Assembly: GCA_944739405.2 (NCBI GenBank)
Contig: OX123190.2
Span: 21,364,807 to 21,428,806 of the forward strand
Reading direction: 5' to 3'
From: Euclidia mi
Lineage: Eukaryota; Arthropoda; Insecta; Lepidoptera; Erebidae
DNA: 64,000 nt
The notes below the pieces were generated by a model. That model ran no database searches. It had not been told where the DNA came from and was given only the letters and a program-made list of their open reading frames with translations. A program made the position numbers and the translations under genes. Of this stretch, positions 23,544 to 34,000 are shown piece after piece; position 1 is the stretch's first letter; every line of letters begins with the position of its first letter.

Positions 23544-23620
23544 ATGCCGTCTTGTGTTCTTAAACACTGTAAAAGTTGTTCCTAAAAACAAAAACAGGAA
23601 AATGGAATATCTTTTCACAG
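23544..23620 (+). pseudogene. THAP-domain first exon of P-like transposase, with stop
   Basis: It reads MPSCVLKHCKSCS, a stop, then KQKQENGISFH before a GT donor at 23621. MPSC..K.C....K....GISFHR is the N-terminal half of a THAP zinc finger (Cys4 and Cys9 visible), encoded by exon 1 in P-type transposases. The in-frame TAA disables it. Confidence 0.65.
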
Positions 23621-23977
23621 GTAACTATTGATAATTTGACTGTTTCCTAATTTAATTTCGATAAAATTCGTATTTGTGCTAGAAATATGTAAGTGTTGCC
23701 AGTTTTTGTCGACGCCGTTCTGCCTGAATTAGGGAAAATGCACTTGTCAATTGATTATGTGATAATGATTGTCATGTTAATGAAAAATACATTACCGTAT
23801 TATAAAAGTATATTGTAGATATATCTTCTTTCTCATAAATATAGTAATAGAATTTCAATTTCCATTAGTATATACCTTACATTATATTGTTTTGAGTTCG
23901 ATCCCCAAACGATATCCTAATATTCGTGTACACCCTGCTACTCGTCAAGCTTATACACTTTGTCCTTTGCACCGTTC

Positions 23978-24512
23978 TTATGGCGTAAAGAATAAGTATC
24001 AAAATCGTACAGCAACTGTTTAGCTTGACTTGGCGCCGTGTGTACATACATATTTATGGCGTAGGGAATAAGTATCAAAATCGTACAGCAACTGTTTAGC
24101 TTAACTTGGCGCCGTGTGTACATACATACTTATGGCGTAAGGAATAAGTATCAAAATCGTACAGCAACTGTTTAGCTTGACTTGGTGCCGTGTGTACATA
24201 CATACTTATGGCGTAGGGAATAAGTATAAAAATCGTACAGCAACTGTTTAGCTTGACTTGGCGCCGTGTGTACATACATACTTATGGCGTAGGGAATAAG
24301 TATCAAAATCGTACAGTAACTGTTTAGCTTGACTTGGTGCCGTGTGTACATACATACTTATGGCGTAGGGAATAAGTATCAAAATCGTACAGCAACTGTT
24401 TAGCTTGACTTGGCGCCGTGTGTACATACATACTTATGGCGTAGGGAATAAGTATCAAAATCGTACAGCAACTGTTTAGCTTGACTTGGTGCCGTGTGTA
24501 CATACATACTAT
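23978..24512 (+). repeat. 76-bp tandem array, 7 copies
   Basis: The unit contains TATGGCGTAGGGAATAAGTA, ATCGTACAGCAACTGTTTAG and GACTTGGCGCCGTGTGTACA. TGGCGTA starts at 23981, 24057, 24133, 24209, 24285, 24361 and 24437, exactly 76 bp apart. Copies differ by a few substitutions (GGCGCC versus GGTGCC). It lies inside the P-like element. Confidence 0.95.
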
Positions 24513-24745
24513 TTATTTCTCAACTAATCGACGCCAGCGGCTTCGCACGCACATATTTTCTTATTTCTCGTTTTGCCCGATCCCGTGGGAATTTCGAGAA
24601 ATCCCGTCTTGGTGCACCCCTACGGTTCCCAAGAAACATACATGCTAAATTTCAGCTTCATGTGCCGAGTAGTTTCGGCTGTAGCTTGTCTGTCAGTCAG
24701 TCAGTAACGCAAGGATTTTATATATTATTATACAGATTTACGAAG
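24513..24745 (-). mobile_element. Lep1/Helitron-like fragment
   Basis: On the minus strand it runs from a TATAATAATATATAAAATCC-type start, through GGGATTTCTCGAAATTCCCA and CGGGATCGGGC, to GCGTGCGAAGCCGCTGGCGT. This is the head-to-tail layout of lepidopteran non-autonomous Helitrons. No coding content. Confidence 0.5.
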
Positions 24746-25097
24746 TAGTTAAAACTTAACTCGGTACCTACATTTAAGAAATGTATTTATAAAAGCATTA
24801 ATTAAATCCATGGTAAATTCTTCAAAACCGCAAATGAATATAAGAATATTACATAACTATATGCAAAATACTGGGAGATTATTCATAATCTGGCAACTTT
24901 TCACACACATAGACGCGCGTGTCCGTACAGTGCCAGTCGCCAAAGGTCACGCACACATAGCTGTCAACGTGCCACGCTTAGTTGGACGAATGCGCTCTAT
25001 CTGATACTAATTCTCATATCTGTGGACTATCGGCACAATGATGCGGTATGGTAATACCGCATGACTATAAATATAGGTATATATTGTACTTAAGTGT

Positions 25098-25222
25098 ATA
25101 GACTTTATTAATCGGCAATAGGCTCGCCCCCTATTACGTGGGACCTAAAAATTCCTGGCGAAATGCGGGTGTAATATTACATCTCTGCCTACCCCTTCGG
25201 GGATACAGGCGTAAGTCTATAA
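25098..25222 (+). mobile_element. SINE, 3' part
   Basis: It carries GGCAATAGGCTCGCCCCCTA through GGGGATACAGGCGTAAGTC, the same body as the SINE at 13627-13885. The tRNA-like head is missing. Confidence 0.7.
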
Positions 25223-25299
25223 ATAAAATAAAAACTTTATTAAATAATTTGTATTGAAACTTATTTTGGAAGGATTTATTTAATTGGCATATTTAGAGT

Positions 25300-25520
25300 G
25301 GCGGTTTAGATCAATGAGCAATTATCAGCTCCTTGGTTTAGATCCTGTTGTAAAAGTAAACAGTTTTTTCATTTCTTGTGTCTTTGTAAACAGGATCATC
25401 AGCATATAGCAAAAAATTGGAATGATTGAAACATAAATAAATGTCGTTAATAAAGATAATGAATAATAGAGGGCCTAATATTGATCCCTGCCGGATACCG
25501 GACGAGGACGTTACCATATA
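25300..25520 (-). pseudogene. LINE reverse transcriptase fragment
   Basis: The minus strand reads SGIRQGSILGPLLFIIFIND followed by IYLCFNHSNFLLYADD. These are motifs B and C of a non-LTR polymerase (catalytic YADD present), in a piece of about 70 codons with no flanking domains. Confidence 0.75.
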
Positions 25521-26470
25521 ATTATATCTGCATTAACTTTATTCCGTTTGAAATTGATATAAAAATACATATAAATAAATTTCCCAGTTCAAGATTAACC
25601 CTGCATACCTACCAAATTCATTTCAATTTAATGAAATAATTAGAAATTTAAACGATTTATAAGAGCTACCTACTTATTTCCTTAGGTACCTACCTACATT
25701 AACTATATAAGTATAGCCTATGATATAGCTGCCTACATATTATTGGAATATTTACAAAGTCGTACTAAGGTACCTACATTGTGAAGATTAATTTATTATA
25801 GATATGTATTATGTATACTTACCATAACACCCACAAGTAGGTACTACCTATAGCTACCATTGATAGCTACTCAGGTACCTACCTACATACGTTTAGAAAC
25901 GCATTGATTCTGCACCTATATGTACGTCACCGGTCACCCACATAAGATTTCATTAAGTATAATGAATTTGCATGAAAAATTCGGTAGTCCATGTTGTTAT
26001 GGCTGTATAATTACCTAGGTAGGTAGGTACCTTATTATTTTATTTAAAAATATAAAATGAAACATATTCATAAATAGGTAAACTTGTTCAGGTGTCATTA
26101 TGACTCATTATTCTCAATCGGTTTACAAATACTTAGTGTAGGTACCTACCTACCTAAGTACCTACTTAGGGCAGACCTATCTGCTTAGGATGCATGTTTT
26201 CCTGTAAAGAAACCTAGTTAGTAAGTAGGCTTAAAGGAATAATACACTCATAAACGAATAAAGAATAAATTGTTCCGAGTTGTATCATAATATTATGAAA
26301 GAGAAATTACCTAGCCAAATTTTCCTTATTATAAAATGTTCTTTAGAAATTAGACTATTATTACATAGCTTAAATACATAAAATTACCCACATGCACACA
26401 TTAATAAGTTCTTTTTATCGATAAGGTTGTTTTTATAGCATGTTGCAGACTTATTGCAGAATTAATAAAG
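25521..26470. other. AT-rich intergenic with GTAGGTACC repeats
   Basis: Degenerate GTAGGTACCTACCTAC-type tracts (for example 25680-25700, 25870-25890, 26020, 26140-26165). No gene is seen. Confidence 0.5.
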
Positions 26471-26479
26471 AATTTACTG

Positions 26480-26809
26480 TTGTCGGTGAAATGCGTCGCC
26501 ATAATCCGAATGTCGGCCAAACTGGCGGCGAAAGGCAAAACAGCAAGTACGTTCTAATTTGTCAAATAGCTGCCTTGTCGTGGTAATATTTTGATTGGTC
26601 GAAAAATATTTCAGACGTGGCCCTATTGGTTGGAAGATTTATAGAGTGCAGAGAAAACAAGAAATGTCGGCGAACGCTAGGTGGCACTTGAAGCGTGTCG
26701 GCGAAATGTTTTTTATCCTCATTAAACATTCGATTGTTGATGTGATTTGTTCCGTTTTGCGTTGTATTCTCTGAAAAGTTTTTTATTTTTATAAAAAAAT
26801 ATTGTTTTG
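26480..26809 (+). promoter_or_regulatory. probable promoter and 5' UTR exon of the Chromator-like gene
   Basis: A locally GC-richer block lies upstream of the gene. It carries two inverted CCAAT boxes (GATTGG at 26593, ATTGGTTGG at 26625) and repeated TGTCGGCGAAA/GTCGGTGAAA motifs (26479, 26666, 26698). It is followed by a good donor (TTG/GTAAGTGA at 26810). A non-coding first exon ending at 26809 would join to the acceptor at 27238-27239, 15 bases before the start codon. The transcription start is not visible. Confidence 0.5.
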
Positions 26810-27254
26810 GTAAGTGACGTTGTCTTGATCGTAAATAAAAGTGAATATAAATAAGTTATTGTTAATAAGAACACGTGTTTACATATACAATGGAATAATA
26901 TCCTTCTAATTTTATCACTACGGTGGCAGTGTAATTCAATGAGCGTTGATTTGTGTCATGGGAGTTCAAATATGTATTTTACTTTTTGGGTTTGTTTGAT
27001 ACATATAAAATGAAATCGTTATTAAAAGTTTATTGCGATTGACTAATCAGACTTCTGTGCTAGCGATAGAAGATAAGAAAACTGTGTACATAATAATATA
27101 ATAACCCTAGTGAGTTGGCGGGAACACCGGTTTTTATGAATAAGGTTATCCGAAAATTATAGAAGTCATGAAAATACGACTAAAACATATAGTTGTATAA
27201 GTAAAACAAAGATTATTGACCTGTGTATTTATATTGTAGACTGAAAAGTCGAAA

Positions 27255-28059
27255 ATGACTTCGGTAGAAGAAGGTGAGACGCCGTCTGAGGAGGTGCCAT
27301 CGGGAAACCCAGATGAACTAGCAAAAAACCCAACAGCCCTCAAAGGTATAATGATTTTACTATTTAAATATACAAAGCAATGACTGATTCTCTATTGTTA
27401 GCACCTTAACACTAGCCTTTAGTTATACTTAGTCCATATAAATATGATAGATCTTTGTGTCCAATTATTACCTATACATACCTTTATGACACCTGTATTT
27501 GTTGTTTATTCTAAACAGAGGCTCATGAACAGATGGCTACATTAGATGTTTTGGTATGTGGCCAGTGTCACTCAGCCTTCCACTTTGTTGAGGAATTCAA
27601 GGAGCATAAGGATGCAAATAACTGCACAGGCAAATCACCTGTCAGAGATAGTGTAAGTATTCCGAAAAAGGTATATTTAATTTAATAGTAAATGTTGGTA
27701 ATATGAAACTTCCCATCATGATTAAACCACCCAACTGAGTTTTATTCTATTGTGATTGCACTACAAATAAATCACTTTTCTCTTCAAAATAATATTGACT
27801 ATGTGTTTAGTACTTAGTGGAATAATAGTATGTACCTATGTAACATTTGATTTTCTCTATTTAGAATGAAAGTAAAGCACAAGTGTGGGCATTCCTGTTG
27901 TGGAAATGCTCGTCAGTACGGGACGGCTCCACAGTGAACACGGACAATAGCTGGAAGCTATACCAGCAGTGGTGTCGCATGGCAGAGGCACAGCGCACGG
28001 CCTGGATCACTGCCGGATCCAATGTTCAGGCTCTGTCTAAATTTGCACATGCTAAAGTT
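27255..28059 (+). CDS. Chro: Chro-like exons 1-3: N-terminus with C2HC finger
   Basis: The start codon at 27255 begins MTSVEEGETPSEE, 15 bases after an acceptor, with no earlier in-frame ATG in that exon. Exon 2 holds DVLVCGQCHSAFHFVEEFKE followed by HKDANNC, a CX2C-X12-H-X5-C zinc-finger pattern. Exon 3 (AQVWAFLLWKCSS, SWKLYQQWCRMAEAQ, RTAWITAGSNVQAL) looks like a compact conserved helix-rich domain with four tryptophans. I do not recognise it outside this protein. Confidence 0.85.
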
Positions 28060-31000
28060 GTAAGTGTTACTTGTAATAATTGTACTTTTAACATTATCAT
28101 GTATTATTACATTTCAAAGTATATAGTTCATATTAAATACTATGATCTGATTTAAAACTACATATTATGTTATTTGAGATAGACCAATAATTGCAATAAA
28201 TAAATTCATAATAATAAATGATTTATTATTCACAAAAATCAAAATATTTATGTATAATTTCTTAGATAACATTAGTGATTACAAGATTTTAGCTTATCCT
28301 ATTCATTTACCTGGTGGTTGCTAAAGATTATCTAGAATTGGAAAATTAGCTTAGCCTATTGTATTACTTTTTTTATGCAGATGGAGTTAAAGACTGAAGA
28401 CCAACTAGTTCCTGTTCAGACACCAGTTCAAGCTGAAGTTAAAAAACGCGGCAGGCCGAGAAAGATACCTAAACCGGTATGTGAAGCTAGAAGTTTTGCT
28501 TTTGTATATACCTTGCCTCTCACCTCATCTCTTCTTAACACTCAGTACTAACTCACTCTTACAGGAGGACTCTGAGACTCAGCCATCAGGGGAAGACAGT
28601 GACGATATTGTAAAAGCTAGCCCTGGATTGAAGGGCCTTGCTAACAAAGTACCTATAACACAAATTAACAAACCTAAGGTACTTGTAACATATTTTCTTT
28701 TATGATTTAGTTTGAGAGCATTTCTCTGTTAAACATTTGTCTAACGAAACTAAGAGGTTAGAAAAGTATGCTAGCTTAACAAACGAATACTGCCCAAAAT
28801 TAGAATCTTAAGCCCTGTGCCATGATCATTCATTAGTAACCACATCTGTAAAGAAAAGTAGCAAAGTCATGTAGTATTCATAATGGCATGTAGTCTCGCC
28901 GTCTTTACGATGTTGCAAGGGCCTCAGTTTGCGCCTGTTTTGAAGCACCGGCACCCTTTCATATAATAATTCTTATATAATATATCCTACCTCATAAACA
29001 TATCACCATTAAGTTACAAATAAAGTAGAACTTGTATTATGGGTGCCGGCCATTGCGATTATGATATGATACGACTATGCCACGAGCGTTTGAGAGTTCG
29101 TAAATCTCGGCAGTGATGGATTCAGGAGGGGTTTTCTTTTACTTAGAGGCACTTTGAAGGGAGTAGGTTTTATCAAGCTAAACAATTTTTTTTTTGTAAA
29201 AACGTCATCATAAACTCATTCGGTATATAATGTATGGGCTCAGATGCTTTTAAGGGTGTCCCGCTTAGATCTGCTTCTGCATGTACCTTACAAGTCGCGT
29301 ATTCCATGCTGGCTGGGCTGACGTTAGTCACTATGATATGTACGCACCGTACAATCACTTTTCGACTCGCCGTCGCCAGAATTCCTAAAACTTGTGCACA
29401 GTAAGTATCTAACTTCAGCCCGGCTGACTCAAAATGCGTCAATTGTAAACGCTGGAAAGGTTTACGTGTGCACGCTCGCGTTCCATGGATCTGTAAGCAG
29501 AATGTAAGGTCAAAGAACTCAGATTTACATAGAAGCGCAAACCTTAATAAGGATTTCGTGTGGGGTCTGGCTCCAGTTAAGTTCGTAGTTGGCGGCGCTG
29601 GCGTCGTTTCTCCGTCTCTTTTGTTCTCGTAGTTAGTATACACTAGGGGAACATTCGTCTCTCTTGCTCCTACACTGAGGAAACGACTGCCACGTCGCCA
29701 AGCGGCAATTTGACGAAATCGCAGAAAGTTTGTCTTCACAGCGCTCTTAGGAAAGGTGCTTCTTTGTAAAACTGAGTTCTTAAGTTAGGAGCTTGTTACT
29801 GATAGTAGTGCTGTGTTACGCTGAGTGGGGAGTGGGGAGTGGGGAGTATAGCCAGTGTGTGTGTGTGGTGCAGGAGGCGACGGAGTCGGTGCGCAACGCC
29901 CAGGAGCGCGTGCCGCCCGAGGAGCGCATCGCGCGGCGCACGGAGCGCAGCGGGGAGGCGGGCGCGGGGGAGGCGGGCGAGTACGTCGTCGAGAAGATCC
30001 TCGCCAAGCGGTTCAACCCGCGCCGCAAGCAGTACGAGTACCTGCTCAAGTGGGAAGGCTACCCGCAGTGAGTCACCACCCCCACCACTACTTATCACTC
30101 TACTTATACTTACATATTTATTAAAATTATCCTAGACTAGTTGAGCCCCTACGCAAAATACACACTAATGCCCGTTTTCACCAACGGCCCCTAAAATTTA
30201 AGTAACCCGTAACATAGTTTAAGGAACACCTAACGCAAGTTTTGTTTTCACCAACTGTTAAGACACACCTAAAGCATTAGGTTACACCTTATATTTAGGG
30301 GCTAATTATTCGACCCCTTAACGTTAAATGACAATTATAATCAACTAGTTTTTGGGTTATTTCAGTGTACAAATTTGTTATTGCATTCCAAGTGAAATAT
30401 TTAGCTTCATTTGTTGTCCCATTTATCTTTTTTGATCAGCACTGTATCTCTGTGGTAGAAGTAGGTAATTGTATTAATCAATGTGTCTTAAAGTGAAAAT
30501 TATTGATCCAATTTTTTTTATTTTACTATACACCACGCTATTTGAGCGCTACCCAAAAAATAACACGCATCATAAAATGAAGATGAACCGCCACAAAGTT
30601 TAGTTCCGTGAAATAACGCCAAGCGATAAAGAACTGTCCCCTATTTTGAGCAAAGGAATTTTGCCATACAGCCTAATGTGAAATATTTTATTTTTAATTA
30701 ATAACTTTGTTGCATCCACTAGGCTTAGATCAAGGTCTCTTTTTATATTTTAATCAAACAATATGTATTACGTTTATTTACGCTGCATTTTAATAGAAAA
30801 GTAAACAAAAGTATTTAATCGACTTATGTTCACATGCTAGCCTCGCACTATCCATCACCTAATTAAGGGACCACTAACTAAGTAGCTCTTACAATCGTGA
30901 AACGAAATTTTAGAAAGGGGATGATTTTAGGTGTCCCATATGCTAAGGCGTTCTTAGTTAAGTTTCTGATTAGGGACTGTTGGTGAAAACAGGCATAAGA

Positions 31001-34000
31001 CATGTAGTTGCGGAAACAGCCCATAGTACCATACTATAGTTAAGCCCGCAGTCAACTTGCTCAACTTGGGACTTCTGGTCTGTATCCATAGCGTAATGTT
31101 ACATGTATAACGTATAGCCTTTCTCAATAAATGGGCTATCCAGTACAAAAATAATGATTCAAATCCAACCAGTAGTGCCTGAGATCAGCATGGTCATCCA
31201 TACAAAAAAACAAATTCTTCAGCTTTATTATTTATTTTATTCAGTATAGATTATGTCATAGCTGATTTTACAGAAATATTTTATTGCCAACTAAAACAGT
31301 TTAAAACCTGCATAAAAACAAATTATCATCAGTGAATATGATTTGTTAAATTATAACTTAATATCCCCCAAATAAAAACTTGAATGACTATGGCTGACCT
31401 CACATTGGGCGTCAGCAATCCTCGAGCGCACGCCGAACGTTCGCCGAACGTACGCCGAATGTACGCCGAACGTACGCTTGAGGAACGCTCATAACCAATG
31501 TCAGGGAGGCCTATGACACACTATTGTATGTCAGTAACCCATAAATAAAATTTGTGAAATATATTATCTTGCATGTGACATGAATAGTTGATCAAAATTG
31601 CATTGTATTTTAGTGAGCAAAACACATGGGAGCCGGTAGAAAACATGGAGACATGCAAGCACTTGCTGGAGGCGTTTGAAAAGCAGCTGGCACGACAGAA
31701 GGAGCTGAAGGCTTTGAGGGCTCAGCAACAGCAACAACAGCACCCGGTACAGGTAAACTGCGCCAATACTATATGGTTATACTTGTATCTTTGCTGGTAA
31801 GGTGTTCAATTCCATACCAGCACATATTATTATTTTCCTTACCTCTTTCAAGAAAGCGAAGATTTAACGATGAGTGAGACATTTTAGAATAAATAAGTCC
31901 CTTATTTGACCATATTCGGCGATTAATAATATCAAATCTGTCATCACTGCAAAAAAAAGTTAAATATATAACAGTTAATTGTTTGGTCTTATATGAGAAC
32001 TCTCTATGAGGTCTCATTTGAAACACAAGTCGCAACAGTTTATAAACGAGACGATTGGTAACTGTCGTCGCGATTTAGTAATGCCGTAGTAGTAAGACGG
32101 GAGAGATCCCTAAAAACGGAAACATGCTTTTAATTTGAAGTACCTGGCTTATTTTGCTATATATTTTTTATTTTTAGGTGAAACAAATTAGCACACCTTT
32201 GCCACAAGTTGTAAAACAAGTGGTCAAGAAGGAGAGTCCCGCTGTTACACCTACCGGGTAAGTGTTTTACATCTCATTGAAATATTTTTATTATTAGCTA
32301 TACGCAGATTATTTTGACTGCATTTTTATATGTATTTACTAGAACCCACAGCGAAAAGTCAACTTGTACAGTTATAGTACGATTATAATGCTTATTTCCT
32401 ACGCCATAGGTACGGTACAAAGGTAAAAGTGTCTAGCTTGACGAGTAGCCGTGTGTATTACCCGTGCGCGATAATTGAGACCCGAGCACGGTGACGTCAC
32501 AGACGCATAGTCGTACAGGACACAAAAAATCGAGACTGAGGTTTCTAAAAAAAACTGCCTACAATACAACGCGGGGCCTTGCGGGAAAGTGGTGGGCAAC
32601 GGCCGGATAGATGCATGTTTAGTGTGTCTCAACTTATAGCTTACGGGTAGTAGTTACAAAACACTGTCATAAATTATTGCTAAACCTGTTCAAATGAGGT
32701 AAAACAAGCTACTGTTGGCGTCAGAATAAGAAGTAAGAGTGTGTGTGTACAGGCGCCTGCAGCGTACGAGCAAGGTCCGCGCGCTGGACCAGGTGAAGGC
32801 GTGGTGCGGCGCCGACGACTCGGAGCCGGCCGCCAAGCGCGTCAAGAAGGAGCTCTCCAGCGACGACGACTACTACTCCGACCCCGACTCCACTAAAGGT
32901 ACACACCCACACCATACATCGCTTACACAAGGTCCGCGCGCTGGACCAGGTGAAGGCGTGGTGCGGCGCCGACGACTCGGAGCCGGCCGCCAAGCGCGTC
33001 AAGAAGGAGCTCTCCAGCGACGACGACTACTACTCCGACCCCGACTCCACTAAAGGTACACACCCACACCATACATCGCTTACACAAGGTCCGCGCGCTG
33101 GACCAGGTGAAGGCGTGGTGCGGCGCCGACGACTCGGAGCCGGCCGCCAAGCGCGTCAAGAAGGAGCTCTCCAGCGACGACGACTACTACTCCGACCCCG
33201 ACTCCACTAAAGGTACACACCCACACCCACACCATACATCGCTTACACAAGGTCCGCGCGCTGGACCAGGTGAAGGCGTGGTGCGGCGCCGACGACTCGG
33301 AGCCGGCCGCCAAGCGCGTCAAGAAGGAGCTCTCCAGCGACGACGACTACTACTCCGACCCCGACTCCACTAAAGGTACACACCCACACCCACACCATAC
33401 ATCGCTTACACAAGGTCCGCGCGCTGGACCAGGTGAAGGCGTGGTGCGGCGCCGACGACTCGGAGCCGGCCGCCAAGCGCGTCAAGAAGGAGCTCTCCAG
33501 CGACGACGACTACTACTCCGACCCCGACTCCACTAAAGGTACACACCCACACCATACATCGCTTACACAAGGTCCGCGCGCTGGACCAGGTGAAGGCGTG
33601 GTGCGGCGCCGACGACTCGGAGCCGGCCGCCAAGCGCGTCAAGAAGGAGCTCTCCAGCGACGACGACTACTACTCCGACCCCGACTCCACTAAAGGTACA
33701 CACCCACACCCACACCATACATCGCTTACACAAGGTCCGCGCGCTGGACCAGGTGAAGGCGTGGTGCGGCGCCGACGACTCGGAGCCGGCCGCCAAGCGC
33801 GTCAAGAAGGAGCTCTCCAGCGACGACGACTACTACTCCGACCCCGACTCCACTAAAGGTACACACCCACACCCACACCATACATCGCTTACACAAGGTC
33901 CGCGCGCTGGACCAGGTGAAGGCGTGGTGCGGCGCCGACGACTCGGAGCCGGCCGCCAAGCGCGTCAAGAAGGAGCTCTCCAGCGACGACGACTACTACT

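Larger units (their letters stand above)
23385..25024 (+). mobile_element. P-element-like transposon (non-autonomous)
   Basis: The terminal inverted repeat CACAGATATGAGAATTAGT lies at 23385-23403 with its complement at 25006-25024. An exact 8-bp target duplication GACTATCG lies at 23377-23384 and 25025-25032. P-superfamily elements make 8-bp duplications and begin CA...TG. A remnant of the THAP-domain first exon (23544-23620) supports the P family rather than hAT. The interior has been replaced by a 76-bp tandem array and a Helitron-like fragment. No catalytic transposase is left. Confidence 0.8.

Noticed and set aside
29796..30135. Alternative frames over exon 6 on both strands (Arg/Ala/Gly-rich)
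   Set aside because: They are shadows of the GC-rich chromodomain exon, which alone has splice sites and homology.
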